Assembly: GCF_020873915.1 (NCBI RefSeq)
Contig: NZ_JAHWGP010000019.1
Coordinates: forward strand, 88,799 to 152,798
Direction: 5' to 3'
Source: Streptomyces sp. DH5
Lineage (GTDB): Bacteria; Actinomycetota; Actinomycetes; Streptomycetales; Streptomycetaceae
Length of the DNA: 64,000 bases
The notes beneath the pieces are model-generated. The model ran no database searches, had not been told where the DNA came from, and worked only from the letters and a program-made list of their open reading frames with translations. The translations under genes and the position numbers were made by a program. Every line of letters begins with the position of its first letter. Position 1 is the stretch's first letter. This document shows positions 41,548-51,194 of the stretch, in pieces.

Positions 41548-42474
41548 TCACCACTCGGGATCCCGGTGGAAGTACGTCACCGAGCGCTCTCTGCGGACGC
41601 CGAGGGCCCGGTGCAGGGCCTCGGGGGCGAGGAGCTGGGACGTGTCGACGGCGATGAGGGCCCGGACGCACGAGCGGCGGCGCAGCTCCACAAGAGCGGC
41701 GGCGATCAGGGAGAGGCCGACGCCGAGTCCGCGCGACGCGGGGGCGACGGCGGCCTCCAGGATGCGGCCCTGGCCGCTCGCCGCCTGCGCCAGGACGTGG
41801 CCGACGGGGTGCCCGGCGATCTCCATCAGCAGGGCGAAGCCCGAGATCTCGCCCAGCCGCCGGACCCGGGCGCGGAACAGGGCCGGATCGTGTGTCTTGG
41901 GGCCCCGGGCGCGGCTGCGCACGTGCAGAGCGTGCAGCGCGTCGGCGTCCTCGGCGGGCACCGCCGGGCGGATGTGCCCGCCGTGGGGCAGGGCCGCCGG
42001 CGTCACCGGGCGGGACAGGTCGACGTCGTACTGGGCGATCGTGGCGCCGCGCACGAAGCCGGTGTCCTCCAGGACGTGGGGGAGCACGGTGTCACCGTCG
42101 AGGACCCCGCCGACGGCGAGGCCGAACGCGGTGCCGTACGACAGGGCGAGCGCGTCGGTGCGGTCCAGCAGGTGCAGGACCATGAAACGGGCGGCCGCGG
42201 CGCTGCGCGGGCCGGGCCGGACGGTGAGCGCCGCGTCGGCGTCGGTGCCCCCGTTCAGGGCCAGCGACGCCCAGGCCAGCAGCTCCTCGCCGGGCCCGGT
42301 CAGGCACCAGCTGTGGTCCTCGTAGTGGGGGTGCGAGATCGCCAGCAGGACGTCCTCGCGGGTGCAGGCGGCCGTGCCCGTGCTGTCCTCCTCGTACGCC
42401 CTGACCAGGCGTACCAGCGTGTCCACGGGGACGTCGGCGGAACGTCTGAGGACGAAGTCTCCGGGCAGGGTCAT
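41548..42474 (-). CDS. Two-domain GNAT acyltransferase
   Basis: A 308-residue protein with two GNAT-like halves. The C-terminal half has the acyl-CoA-binding segment LEAAVAPASRGLGVGLSLIA (Gln/Arg-x-x-Gly-x-Gly type) and ends in a typical beta-hairpin (LGVRRERSVTYFHR). The N-terminal half, with SWCLTGPGEELLAWASLALN, lacks a clear P-loop. It could acetylate an amine in the enediyne sugar or side chain, or act in resistance. The ATG at 42474 is used; an upstream GGAAAGGGGG is about twelve bases away. It is followed by a shared terminator. Confidence 0.75.
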   Translation of the reverse strand: MTLPGDFVLRRSADVPVDTLVRLVRAYEEDSTGTAACTREDVLLAISHPHYEDHSWCLTGPGEELLAWASLALNGGTDADAALTVRPGPRSAAAARFMVLHLLDRTDALALSYGTAFGLAVGGVLDGDTVLPHVLEDTGFVRGATIAQYDVDLSRPVTPAALPHGGHIRPAVPAEDADALHALHVRSRARGPKTHDPALFRARVRRLGEISGFALLMEIAGHPVGHVLAQAASGQGRILEAAVAPASRGLGVGLSLIAAALVELRRRSCVRALIAVDTSQLLAPEALHRALGVRRERSVTYFHRDPEW

Positions 42475-43002
42475 GGAAATTCGTGCCCCCTTTCCTGGGG
42501 GATCGGTCGGTGGCCGGCGGATCGTCACCCGGGACGGACGGCGCGGGGGACGGACGGTGCCACTGCCGGGAGGCGACGACGGTCCCGGCCGCGGAGCGGG
42601 CAGCGGGCGTTCACCGCACGTGCCGCGAACCGTACGGACGCCGTCAGCGTCTGCGACGGCCGGTGCGGGGGACTCCGTCGGAGGGCCGGCTCCTGGCGGA
42701 GGGCCGGCGGTCCGAGGGGCGGGGGCCGGTGTGCGGGCGCGGGAGGTGTCCTCCCGGGCGTCCGGGGGGCGCGGTGGAGCGGCAGGGGGCACCGAAGCGG
42801 CGTCCGTCGCGCACCACGCCACCTCACCGCCTCTCGCTCCGGCCAAGATCCCTCGGCGTAGACGGATGCTACTTGGCCAAGTGGGGCCGGGTGTTCTTCC
42901 AGATTGCTCTCCACCCGCGTGACGTGCACGAAGCGGCGCGGCCCGCCGGCCGGGGAAGCGGTGTGTCCCGCCCCTTCCACGGACACCGGGCCGCCGTCCC
43001 GT
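42475..43002. other. 528-bp intergenic region before the GNAT gene
   Basis: No supported gene. It contains the perfect palindrome ACTTGGCCAAGT at 42871-42882. A weakened regulon motif on the minus strand at 42907-42891 reads GCAATCTGGAAGAACAC (AGAAC for AGATG). Both are about 400 bp upstream of the GNAT start. The long gap, roughly 390 bp from motif to start, is unusual in this cluster and may hide a small gene or an RNA. Confidence 0.45.
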
Positions 43003-44403
43003 CTACCGCGGTGCACGCCGGGCCGGTCCGAGCGCGCCGGGGGCGACGTCCCCGGCGAACACGCCGTGCGGGTCGACCCGGGCGCGCACCCGGGCGACGG
43101 CCGCCGCGCGCTCCTCGTCGAGATGCCGCTGCGGACGCCCGTGCCCCTCGACCAGGGACGGCAGGGTCTCCCCCGTGTTCCAGGGAGCGAGCGCCGCCCG
43201 CACCGTGTCGCAGTGGCCGTGCAGGGACCGTACGGTGACCGGCCCGAACGGCGGACCCGACCCCATGTACGCGTAGGCCGCGTCCACCGCGGACAGGGCG
43301 CCGCCCTCCGGGTGGGATGCGGCGAACGCCCCGCCGAGCTGGCGCAGTGTGGCCACGGCGAGCGGTGAGCCCGAGCCCGCGCCGACGGCGCCCAGGAAGG
43401 CCTCGGCCCCGGCGTCGTCCAGTTCGCGCAGCAGCAGGTGGTCGCCGACGAAGGGGACCGGCTCGGCGGGGTCCATGTGGGCTTCCAGCACCCCGGTGGG
43501 TCCGGTCGCGGCCCAGGTCTCCAGCAGGGGCTCGGCGATCTCGCGCAGCGGGCCGAGGAGCGCGGCGGCCGTCGCGTGCGCCGTCGCGGTGTCCTCCTCG
43601 CGGCGCGCGAGGACGGCGCCGTCGACGCAGAGCACGGGCCCGGCGGCGAGCTGCGGGGGGACGCCCGGGACCGGCGGCAGGTTCATCAGCCGCAGGGAGG
43701 TGGTCGCCTCGCGCGGGGCGTGCCGGGTCCAGGCCAGCCAGCGGTCCAGCAGCGGGCGGGCGTGGGCGGCGGACCAGTAGCTCGCGCCGGTGACGACCCG
43801 CGCGACGGGGAACAGGGCGATCTCCACCGCGGTGACGACGCCGAAGCCGCCGCCCCCGCCGCGCAGCGCCCAGAACAGCTCGGGTTCCCGGCCGGCGTCG
43901 GCGCGCACCGACTCCCCGTCGGCGGTGACCAGTTCGATCGCGCGGACGGTGTTGACGGCGAGGCCGGTACTGCGGCCGTAGAAGCTGACGCCGCCGCCCA
44001 GCAGATAGCCGACGACGCCCACGCCCGCGGCCGAGCCGTGGGCGGCGGCCAGCCCGTGCGGGGCCGCGGCCCCGACGACCTCGCCCCAGGTGGTGCCGGC
44101 CGGGACGCGGGCGGTGCGGCGCACCGGGTCGACCTCGACGCCGCCGTCCGGTTCGGTGCGGATGAGCAGGGCGCCGTCGGCGGGACGTACGGCGCCGGCG
44201 GCGTGCCCGGTGCTGTGCACGCGCACCGGCAGTCCCGCCCGGACCGCGGCGCGCACGGCGGCCCGGACCTGGCCGGCGGTGCGGGCGGTGACGGCGGCCG
44301 CCGGGCGGGGCGGGGCGGCGAGGTTGAACGCGGCGGCCGCCCGCTCGTAGGCGGGACTCCCCGGCCGGGCGAAAGCCGTCTCGCGGACGTCGGAGAGGGA
44401 CAT
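43003..44403 (-). CDS. FAD-linked oxidoreductase (PCMH/berberine-bridge type)
   Basis: A 466-residue flavoprotein. The FAD-binding PCMH domain includes VRVHSTGHAAGAVRPADGAL (with the usual flavin-attaching His), VPAGTTWGEVVGAAAPHGL and GVGVVGYLLGGGVSFYGRST; the berberine-bridge tail motif is near the end (HLDEERAAAVARVRARVDPH). Such enzymes oxidise alcohols or aromatise rings using O2. It is second in an operon after the methyltransferase (41-bp gap). Candidate jobs are oxidation of a sugar or of a core alcohol of the enediyne. Confidence 0.85.
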   Translation of the reverse strand: MSLSDVRETAFARPGSPAYERAAAAFNLAAPPRPAAAVTARTAGQVRAAVRAAVRAGLPVRVHSTGHAAGAVRPADGALLIRTEPDGGVEVDPVRRTARVPAGTTWGEVVGAAAPHGLAAAHGSAAGVGVVGYLLGGGVSFYGRSTGLAVNTVRAIELVTADGESVRADAGREPELFWALRGGGGGFGVVTAVEIALFPVARVVTGASYWSAAHARPLLDRWLAWTRHAPREATTSLRLMNLPPVPGVPPQLAAGPVLCVDGAVLARREEDTATAHATAAALLGPLREIAEPLLETWAATGPTGVLEAHMDPAEPVPFVGDHLLLRELDDAGAEAFLGAVGAGSGSPLAVATLRQLGGAFAASHPEGGALSAVDAAYAYMGSGPPFGPVTVRSLHGHCDTVRAALAPWNTGETLPSLVEGHGRPQRHLDEERAAAVARVRARVDPHGVFAGDVAPGALGPARRAPR

Positions 44404-44444
44404 GGGCGGGTTCCTTCCGTAGCGGCGGCCGGGCCGGCGGGCTG

Positions 44445-45977
44445 TCAGGCGTCCTTGACGGCGGTGAGGAACACGAAGGTGCCCGGGCCGCTCTCCTCAC
44501 GGACCGTCAGGCCCGCCCCGGTGAGCCACCGCTTCAGGTCCTCCGGCTCGAACAGCCGCAGCCCGCCCTCGTGCTGGGGGAAGCGGTGGGCCGTCTGGAA
44601 GTGGCGGTAGACGGGGTCCTCGGAACGGCGGAACGTCATCACGGTGAACGTGCCGCCGGGACGCAGGATCCGGCCCACCTCCGCGATGGCGGCGGGCGTC
44701 TCGTCGTAGAAGGCCTGCAGGGCGTTCCAGCACACGACCGCGCCGACCGAGTCGTCCGCGAAGGGCAGGTCGGAGGCGCCGGCCAGCACGGCGGGCACGT
44801 CGGGCAGCCGGCCGCGCAGCACGTTCAGCATGGGCAGCGAGCTGTCGACCGCGAGGAGCCGGTCCGCGCCCACCGCCTCGGCGACGACGGCGGTCCACCG
44901 GCCGGCGCCGGCGGCGAGGTCGACGACGGGTCCCTCGACGGGGGCCACGTGCTCGGCGATGTAGCGGTCCTCGTCGGCGGGGGTGACGTCGCCGCCCCAG
45001 TTCGACCCGGCGACGCGCAGGAACGAGGGGCGGGCGACGGCCTCGTAGAACAGGCCCATGCTGGGCACCTGGGAGAGCTTCTCCAGGAAGTCGTCGACGC
45101 CCGTCTCCTCGCCGGCGGGGGCGGTCAGGTCGAGGATGCCGCCCGCGACCGGGTACGCGGCGGCGCAGCCGGTGCAGGTGAGGCGTCCCTCGCCGGCCTC
45201 GAGTTCCTTGTCGCAGACGGGGCAGCGCAGGGCGCCGGTGTGCGCGGCGAACAGTTCCGGGCCGGCCGCGGGGGCGGTGGCCCGGGCCCGGTCCGGGACG
45301 GCGGCGGCCGGGGCGTCGGAGGGGTCGCCGTGGCACACCGCCCAGTAGGCGCGGGCGCCGGTGCAGCCGAGCACCGTGCGGGTGTCGTTGTCCCAGGCGG
45401 TCAGGAGCTGCTGCGGGCTGAGGGCCTTCACCCAGCTCTCGTCGAAGGCGCGTTCGTCCTCGTTGAGGGTCCACGCGGACGGGGAGGGCCACACCCGGCC
45501 CAGCCGGGGCCGGTGCGGGTCGAGTTCGCTCAGGGCGCGGTCGAGGCGGGAGAGGTCGGCCGGGTCCGGTTCCCGGCCGGACGCGGCGGCGAGGATCTCG
45601 TCCCGGTCGGCCGGGAAGTGCGACAGCAGGTAGAACAGGGCCAGCGTCAGCGGGACGCCGATGCCGTCGGTGCGCAGCAGCCGCAGGTAGCGGTCCAGGT
45701 GGGCGCGGACCGCCCGGGTCACCGGCCCGGCGGGGGTGGGGTGCTCGGACTCCGCGAGCAGGCCGAGCAGGATCACCAGGTGCCCGCGGCGCTCCCGGCC
45801 GGTCCTGTCGAGCGCCGCGACCAGGGCGGGCACGGCGTCGAGTGCCGACGCGGTGGGCTCGCCGTCGTCCCACACCGTCTCCACCAGCAGGCGGTAGTGG
45901 TGCGCGGCCCGCTCCGGCGCGGCGTCCACGAAGGCGTCGACCAGGGCGTCGGTGGCGTGGGCGGTGGCAGCGTTCAT
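44445..45977 (-). CDS. Methyltransferase with helical N-domain and Trm112-like zinc ribbon
   Basis: A 510-residue three-part protein. Residues 1-220 are a helical domain of unknown function ([15 protein letters not shown]). Residues about 245-285 are a Trm112-like zinc ribbon with two CxxC pairs (CPVCDKE ... CTGC) and [10 protein letters not shown]. The rest is a SAM-dependent methyltransferase with [40 protein letters not shown] and [16 protein letters not shown]. It methylates a small molecule or sugar in the pathway; the target is unknown. The ATG at 45977 is used. It is divergent from the epoxide hydrolase, each with its own motif. Confidence 0.82.
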   Translation of the reverse strand: MNAATAHATDALVDAFVDAAPERAAHHYRLLVETVWDDGEPTASALDAVPALVAALDRTGRERRGHLVILLGLLAESEHPTPAGPVTRAVRAHLDRYLRLLRTDGIGVPLTLALFYLLSHFPADRDEILAAASGREPDPADLSRLDRALSELDPHRPRLGRVWPSPSAWTLNEDERAFDESWVKALSPQQLLTAWDNDTRTVLGCTGARAYWAVCHGDPSDAPAAAVPDRARATAPAAGPELFAAHTGALRCPVCDKELEAGEGRLTCTGCAAAYPVAGGILDLTAPAGEETGVDDFLEKLSQVPSMGLFYEAVARPSFLRVAGSNWGGDVTPADEDRYIAEHVAPVEGPVVDLAAGAGRWTAVVAEAVGADRLLAVDSSLPMLNVLRGRLPDVPAVLAGASDLPFADDSVGAVVCWNALQAFYDETPAAIAEVGRILRPGGTFTVMTFRRSEDPVYRHFQTAHRFPQHEGGLRLFEPEDLKRWLTGAGLTVREESGPGTFVFLTAVKDA

Positions 45978-46099
45978 GGGGCGTCCTTCCTGCTGAGGTG
46001 CGGCGTCACCCGGCGTCACCCGGCGCCCTGCGCGACCGGCGCGCTGACCTGCGGCGAAGGGGCCGGTCGTGGGGGATGCTGCCAGCGCCGCCCGGGCCG

Positions 46100-46238
46100 C
46101 CGCATCTTCTGGACTGCCTTCCTTGCGGCGGCCACGACGCCGCCCGGCCCCGCCCGCGCGGCACGCTCCGGCGCTCCCGGGGGCGCGCCGGCCGCGTCCG
46201 CGGAACGTTCGGGCCACGGAGCAATCGACAAGATGCGG
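46100..46238. promoter_or_regulatory. Divergent pair of GCA-N7-AGATG motifs (methyltransferase/epoxide hydrolase)
   Basis: Minus strand 46117-46100 reads GCAGTCCAGAAGATGCGG, facing the methyltransferase gene. Plus strand 46221-46238 reads GCAATCGACAAGATGCGG, facing the epoxide hydrolase. The divergent region 45978-46369 (392 bp) holds no supported gene. Confidence 0.8.
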
Positions 46239-46369
46239 GGCCGTTCCGCGGCGGCGCACGATACGGCTCGACGCACGTGGTGCGGGACCGATCCCGCCGG
46301 GCGAGCCCTGTGACCTCCTTCAGCGAGCCGCGGCCTTCACGCGCGGACCGACTCTCCTCGGAGCGCTTC

Positions 46370-47545
46370 ATGCATCCCTTCCGTATCGACATCCCGCAGG
46401 ACCAGCTGGACGACCTGGGCCGGCGGCTGGAGGCGACCCGCTGGCCCGACGAGCTGCCCGGCGTGGGCTGGAGCCGCGGAGTGCCGCTCGACTACCTGAA
46501 GGAACTCGCCGAGTACTGGCGCACCTCGTTCGACTGGCGCGCGGCCGAGGCGCGCCTGAACGCGCACCCGCAGTTCGTCACCGAGATCGACGGCGCCCCC
46601 GTGCACTTCCTGCACGTCACCTCGCCCGAGCCGGACGCCACACCGCTGCTGCTCACGCACGGCTGGCCGGGTTCCGTCGCCGAGTTCCTCGACGTGATCG
46701 GCCCGCTGTCCGACCCGAGGTCGCACGGCGGTGACCCGGCCCAGGCGTTCCACCTGGTCATCCCGTCGATCCCGGGCTACGGGTTCTCCCGCCCGCTGCC
46801 GGAAAAGGGCTGGGACACGGGCCGCATCGCCCGCGCCTGGGTCACGCTGATGGAGCGTCTGGGATACGACCGGTACCTGGCGCAGGGCGGTGACGCCGGC
46901 GCGGTGATCTCCCTGGAGGTCGGGCGGATCGCCCCCGAGCACGTCACCGGTGTTCACGTGAACATGCTGATGACCTTCCCCTCGGGCGATCCGGCCGAGC
47001 TCGCCGGGCTCGGTCCGGCCGACCAGGCCCGCCTGGGCAAGCTGGCCCGCTTCGACGCGGAACTGTCGGGCTACATGAAGGTCCAGCAGACCCGCCCGCA
47101 GACACTGGCCTACGCGCTGACCGACTCGCCGGTGGGCCAGCTCGCCTGGATCGTGGAACGGTTCCTGGACTGGACCTCGGCCGAGCGGCGGCCCGAGGAG
47201 GCGGTCGACCGCGACCTGCTGCTGACCCTCGTGTCGATCTACTGGCTGACGGCCACGGCCGGTTCGTCGGCCCAGTTCTACTTCGAGGGCGCCGAGGGGG
47301 TACGGGCCGCCGCCGCCGGCGCGGTCCCGCCGCCGCTGACGGTGCCGGTGGGCGTCGCCGTCTTCCCCGACGACATCTTCGTGCCCATCCGGAGCCTCGC
47401 CGAGCGCGACCTGCCCCGCCTCACGCACTGGACCGAGTTCGCACACGGCGGGCACTTCGCCGCGATGGAGAAGCCGGCCGAACTGACCGGCGACATCCGC
47501 GCCTTCGCCCGCTCCCTGACCACCGCCCCCGCCCCCGCCGCCTGA
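46370..47545 (+). CDS. Enediyne epoxide hydrolase, SgcF type
   Basis: A 391-residue alpha/beta-hydrolase epoxide hydrolase of the microsomal type. The oxyanion motif is [20 protein letters not shown] (97-101), the nucleophile Asp175 lies in [13 protein letters not shown], and the catalytic His is in [16 protein letters not shown] near the end. The N-terminal [20 protein letters not shown] is the epoxide hydrolase N-domain. SgcF/NcsF homologues open the epoxide on the enediyne core to a vicinal diol, the attachment point for side chains. The ATG at 46370 follows TCGGAG. It is followed by the solute-binding-like gene in the same unit. Confidence 0.92.
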   Translation: MHPFRIDIPQDQLDDLGRRLEATRWPDELPGVGWSRGVPLDYLKELAEYWRTSFDWRAAEARLNAHPQFVTEIDGAPVHFLHVTSPEPDATPLLLTHGWPGSVAEFLDVIGPLSDPRSHGGDPAQAFHLVIPSIPGYGFSRPLPEKGWDTGRIARAWVTLMERLGYDRYLAQGGDAGAVISLEVGRIAPEHVTGVHVNMLMTFPSGDPAELAGLGPADQARLGKLARFDAELSGYMKVQQTRPQTLAYALTDSPVGQLAWIVERFLDWTSAERRPEEAVDRDLLLTLVSIYWLTATAGSSAQFYFEGAEGVRAAAAGAVPPPLTVPVGVAVFPDDIFVPIRSLAERDLPRLTHWTEFAHGGHFAAMEKPAELTGDIRAFARSLTTAPAPAA

Positions 47546-47579
47546 GACGACACCCGTTCAGACAGAGATGAGGCCGTAG

Positions 47580-48983
47580 ATGACCACCCCGACCGTGATC
47601 GACGTCTGGCTGGGCGACCTGACCTTCCCCGGCTACATGGACCGGCTGCACCGGCTGGGCGCCGAGTTCGAGAAGGCCCACCCCGAGTACCGGATCAACA
47701 TCGAGGGCCGGGACTTCCGCAACCTGTCCCGGGAGATCGCGGAGGCGGCCGAGGCGGGCCGTCCGCCGGCGATCGGCGAGTTCTACTTCGCCGTCACCCA
47801 GGCCGCGTACGACATGCGGACGAAGGACGGCGAGCCGCTGTTCACGTCGGTGCAGCGGGCGATCGCCGGCCGCACCGAGATCCTCGGCGAGCCGGTCGTC
47901 GTCGACGACCTGCTGCCGGCCGTGCGCGAGCACTACTCCCGCGACGGCGACCTGGTCTCGATGCCCGCCGTGGTGACGGCGATGCTGATCTACGGCAACC
48001 AGGACCTGCTGCGCGCCGCCGGTGTCGCACACCTGCCCACCACCTGGGAGGAGCTGGAGGCGGCCTGTGAGGCCGTCGCGGCCCTCCCGGACGGACCGGG
48101 CCACGCGGTGACCTGGTCCAACCACGGCCTGTTCTTCCAGCAGGCGCTCGCCGTCCAGGGCGGGCACCTCGCCGACCGGGACAACGGCCGCGCGGGCCGG
48201 GCGACGCGCCTGGACCTGGCGTCCAAGGAGATGCTCGCCTTCGTCGAGTACTGGCAGCGGCTGCACCGCGACGGCCACTACCTGTACACCGGCAAGATCC
48301 CGGACTGGGAGGGCAACCTCAAGGCGTTCGCCGACCAGGACGTGGCGCTGCGCGTCACCTCGTCCAACGACCTCAACTACATGGCCCAGGCGGCCGGGCA
48401 CGCCGGCTTCGAGATGACGGTCGGCCGCTTCCCCGGCCGGGCGGACGAGCCGTACGGCGGGAACATCATCGCCGGCACCTCGCTGTGGCTGACCGCCGGC
48501 CTCGACGAGGCGACGCAGGACGGCGCGCTGGCGTTCATGCAGTTCCTCAACAACCCGCGCAACGCGGCCGACCGCCACGTCGCGAGCAGCTTCGTGCCGG
48601 TCACCCGCTCCTCCTACCGGCTGCTGGAGGACGAGGGCTGGTTCGAGGCGAACCCCTTCCACCGGCTGGCCAGCGCCCAGCTGGGCAGTTACCCCGAGGG
48701 CGAGGGCGTGCCGCCGTGCCGGGGCGCGCTGTTCGGTGACTTCGCCGGCGCGCAGGACGTGATGACCCGCGCGATGGGTGACGTCCTGCTGCACGGCGCG
48801 GACCCGGCCGAGCGGTTCGCCGAGGCGACCGCGGAGGCGCAGGGGCTGCTCGACGCCTACGAGCGCGACCGCGTCGAGAACGGTGTGCGCAGCCCCGAGA
48901 GCCTGCGGGTGGAGTACTTCAAGGACGCCGAGGCCTACACGGGCGCGCAGCTGGAGAACGCGGTGCGCGGCAGCAACGGCTGA
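47580..48983 (+). CDS. Solute-binding-protein fold without a signal peptide
   Basis: A 467-residue protein with the extracellular sugar-binding (family 1) fold: AEFEKAHPEYRINIEGRDF, SMPAVVTAMLIYGNQDLLRA, LPTTWEELEAACEAVAAL and the late LAFMQFLNNPRNAADRHVA. Normally these are lipoproteins of ABC importers, but here the protein begins directly with the first strand (MTTPTVIDVWLGDL) with no signal or lipobox, and no permease genes are near. A cytoplasmic ligand-binding or sequestering role in the enediyne pathway is the likely explanation (inference). It is 34 bp after the epoxide hydrolase in the same unit. Confidence 0.75.
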   Translation: MTTPTVIDVWLGDLTFPGYMDRLHRLGAEFEKAHPEYRINIEGRDFRNLSREIAEAAEAGRPPAIGEFYFAVTQAAYDMRTKDGEPLFTSVQRAIAGRTEILGEPVVVDDLLPAVREHYSRDGDLVSMPAVVTAMLIYGNQDLLRAAGVAHLPTTWEELEAACEAVAALPDGPGHAVTWSNHGLFFQQALAVQGGHLADRDNGRAGRATRLDLASKEMLAFVEYWQRLHRDGHYLYTGKIPDWEGNLKAFADQDVALRVTSSNDLNYMAQAAGHAGFEMTVGRFPGRADEPYGGNIIAGTSLWLTAGLDEATQDGALAFMQFLNNPRNAADRHVASSFVPVTRSSYRLLEDEGWFEANPFHRLASAQLGSYPEGEGVPPCRGALFGDFAGAQDVMTRAMGDVLLHGADPAERFAEATAEAQGLLDAYERDRVENGVRSPESLRVEYFKDAEAYTGAQLENAVRGSNG

Positions 48984-49000
48984 CGCCGGAGACACGGGAA

Positions 49001-49070
49001 GGGGCGCCCCCGGCCGGGGGCGCCCCGCCGCACGAACGGGTCCGGCCTCCCTCCCCGGGAGGCCGGACCC
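49001..49070. terminator. Two tandem terminator hairpins
   Basis: A perfect 26-bp palindrome, GGGGCGCCCCCGG plus its inverse, at 49001-49026. Next is a 14-bp stem GGGTCCGGCCTCCC (49038-49051) with its inverse at 49057-49070. Together they close the epoxide hydrolase/SBP-like unit. Confidence 0.85.
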
Positions 49071-49166
49071 ATCGCCGTACCGTGCACGGCAAGGCCGTTT
49101 CTTCAGGATCATGGAGACGGCTGTCGGTCGGCAGGACCGTACCGAGCGAGGCACGAACGAGGGGAC

Positions 49167-49517
49167 GTGATGACACTCGTCATCGAGCTGCGGCGCGGGG
49201 TCTCGACCTCCCGGACCGGGCGGAAGCCAGGACCCCGTGCCGTTTCAGGGACGCTGGAGCGGATGGTCGTCGAGGGCGAGCTCTGGACGGCCCTCGAAGC
49301 GCTGGGACGACGCCGGCTGCCCCTTCTGGCCGGCGTGGATCCCTATGGGGACACCACGCTGCGTGGTGAGGCGGTGGACCGCATGGTGCGGGAGCTGGAA
49401 GGTTCGGATCTCGCTCGGCTGAGAGGCGCCGAGAGCGACACCGTCTCGACGCTGCTGGCCTGGGGCCGGCGCTGCCGCGTGGACAGAGACCTGCTCATCG
49501 CCTTCTCGGGCGACTAG
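49167..49517 (+). CDS. Small hypothetical protein
   Basis: A 116-residue soluble protein. The visible core is VEGELWTALEALGRRRLPLL then AGVDPYGDTTLRGEAVDRMV, ending WGRRCRVDRDLLIAFSGD. I believe similar proteins are widespread in Streptomyces, but no function is known. GAGGGG precedes the start, and ATG at 49170 is an alternative. It lies between the terminators and a convergent benzoxazolinate operon, with no regulon motif in front, so it may not belong to the enediyne pathway. Confidence 0.6.
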   Translation: MMTLVIELRRGVSTSRTGRKPGPRAVSGTLERMVVEGELWTALEALGRRRLPLLAGVDPYGDTTLRGEAVDRMVRELEGSDLARLRGAESDTVSTLLAWGRRCRVDRDLLIAFSGD

Positions 49518-49603
49518 CGTCACGGTGACGGTGTCGCGCCGTGCGGGGCACGGACCCGGGGGGCCGGGGCCGGACGCACCCCTTCCGTGCGTCCTCACGG
49601 CCG

Positions 49604-49813
49604 TCAGGCCGCCAGGGCGCGGGCGGGCTCGCGGTAGTAGTCGATGTCGACCGCCTGGCCGTCGAGGGCGAGGCGCAGCTCGGCCAGGCACACCCGTATC
49701 GAGGCGAGGACCGCGGGCACCTGGACGGTGTCCGCGAGGTGGGTCAGGGTGCGGTAGCTCTCGACGAGGTGGAGCTCCTGCTCAGCCGTGAGGGGTGAGG
49801 ACGCGTTCGTCAT
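49604..49813 (-). CDS. 69-residue partner protein overlapping the PaaK-like gene
   Basis: A small helical protein: LTAEQELHLVESYRTLTHLA, then RVCLAELRLALDGQAVDIDY and a short tail ending ARALAA. The ATG at 49813 overlaps the 3' end of the PaaK-like ligase gene by 32 bp, which implies tight coupling, perhaps a subunit or chaperone of the ligase. GGAAGG lies about twelve bases upstream. I know of no domain. The gap of about 86 bp to the convergent small gene holds nothing obvious. Confidence 0.65.
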   Translation of the reverse strand: MTNASSPLTAEQELHLVESYRTLTHLADTVQVPAVLASIRVCLAELRLALDGQAVDIDYYREPARALAA

Positions 49814-51092
49814 GAAGTCGTGCCGCCTTCCATTGTGATCGGGGCAGGCTGCCGGCGGGGGCGAGCTCCACCACGGGTCGGATGCCGATCTCGCGCTTGA
49901 ACTCCTCCGCGACACGGCCGCACAGCGCGTCGGCGGCCGGGCCGGTGAGTCCGCCCGCGTCGATCCTGACGTGGACGGTGTCGAGTCCGCGTACGGTGCG
50001 CAGGGACGACTGGAACTCGTTGACCTCGTCGAAGGAGCGGACGACGTCCTCGATCATCACCGGGGTGACGGACACCCCGCGGATCTTGCGCATGTCGTCG
50101 ACGCGGCGCAGGATGCCGCCGTCGTAGAAGTCCCAGGTGCGGCCGCAGCCGCACTCGGTGTGCGGGCGGCGGACGACGATGTCCTCGGTCCAGTGGCGGA
50201 AGAGCTGGACGCCCTCGCGGGACAGTCCCGTGGTGACCCGGACGCCCTCCTCGCCGTAGCCGACGGGCTGTTTCGTCTCGGGGTGCAGCACCTCGTCGAA
50301 GCAGGACTGCTCGTTGATGTGGCAGGCGCCGCGCCGCGAGGGACACTCGAACATGAAGACGCCGCCGAACTCGGTGGTGCCGGCCGCGTTGAAGACGCGG
50401 GCGCCAAAGGCCTCCTCGATGGTGCGCGTGGTGAAGTCGGACCGCGGCTCCGCCCCGGCCAGGATGATCCGTACGTTCGCCTCGCGGGCGAGGTCGACGC
50501 CCATCTCGCGGGCCGTCTCGATCAGCCGCATGGCGTAACTGGGCGTCAGGCCGAGCACCTCGATGCCGTGGTCCACCAGCAGCCGGACCCGGCTGCGGGA
50601 GTCCAGACCGCCGGAGGGGAAGACGGTGCAGCCCATGCGCTCCAGCGCGTAGTGCATGCCCCAGAAGCCGGCGAGCAGGCCGTAGCCGAAGCACACCATG
50701 CCCTTGTGCTGCGGGCGCACCCCGTTGGCGTGCAGCGCGGTGCAGAAGGTGTCCACGCACCACACCCAGTCCCGCTCGGTGTCGAAGGTGCGTACCGGCG
50801 GGTTGCCGCTGGTGCCGCTCGTCTGGTGGTGGCGCACGCCCAGCGACGGGTCGAGCGAGGGCCAGGTGCCGTACGGCGGTGCCTGCTGCTCGGCGGCGAG
50901 CAGGTCCGCCTTGTACAGCAGCGGCATCCGGGCGGTGTAGTCGGCGAGCGAGGTGATGCCGTCCGGGATGCGGGCGTTCCAGAACGGCGAGGAACGCCGG
51001 GCGTGTTCGAGGGCGCGGTCCAGGCGCCGCCACCGCCAGGACTCCAGCCGTTCCCGCGGCATGGTCTCCGCTGTGCTGTTCCAGTAGTCCAC
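49782..51092 (-). CDS. PaaK-like adenylate-forming ligase (benzoxazolinate block)
   Basis: A 436-residue phenylacetate-CoA-ligase-family enzyme. The ATP loop is HHQTSGTSGNPPVRTFDT, a zinc-like cysteine cluster occurs in HTECGCGRTWDFYDG, and the C-terminal hinge begins VDDMRKIRGVSVTPVMIE. GTG at 51092 has GGAG eight bases upstream. A PaaK-like acyl-AMP ligase homologue was reported to close the benzoxazolinate ring in related pathways, so this protein or its paralogue at 53357-54766 may do that, while the other activates the finished acid. Confidence 0.8.
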   Translation of the reverse strand: MDYWNSTAETMPRERLESWRWRRLDRALEHARRSSPFWNARIPDGITSLADYTARMPLLYKADLLAAEQQAPPYGTWPSLDPSLGVRHHQTSGTSGNPPVRTFDTERDWVWCVDTFCTALHANGVRPQHKGMVCFGYGLLAGFWGMHYALERMGCTVFPSGGLDSRSRVRLLVDHGIEVLGLTPSYAMRLIETAREMGVDLAREANVRIILAGAEPRSDFTTRTIEEAFGARVFNAAGTTEFGGVFMFECPSRRGACHINEQSCFDEVLHPETKQPVGYGEEGVRVTTGLSREGVQLFRHWTEDIVVRRPHTECGCGRTWDFYDGGILRRVDDMRKIRGVSVTPVMIEDVVRSFDEVNEFQSSLRTVRGLDTVHVRIDAGGLTGPAADALCGRVAEEFKREIGIRPVVELAPAGSLPRSQWKAARLHDERVLTPHG

Positions 51093-51194
51093 GTGTGTCT
51101 CCGATGTACGCCCGGCAGCCGGTGGCACCGGGAATCCTGGCGCTCGCCCCAACCGGCGGCGCGTCTTCGCGCGTGCGGTCCGCGGCCGGCGGCC

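Noticed and set aside
38233-42861. A 1542-codon open frame on the plus strand
   Set aside because: It is antisense to SDR, AhpD-like and GNAT genes and crosses the MFS gene in another frame; composition is an artefact of high GC. No start site or domain.
42525-43016. 163-codon minus-strand frame in the gap before the GNAT gene
   Set aside because: Arg/Pro-rich low-complexity translation, overlaps the oxidoreductase 3' end, and no ribosome site.
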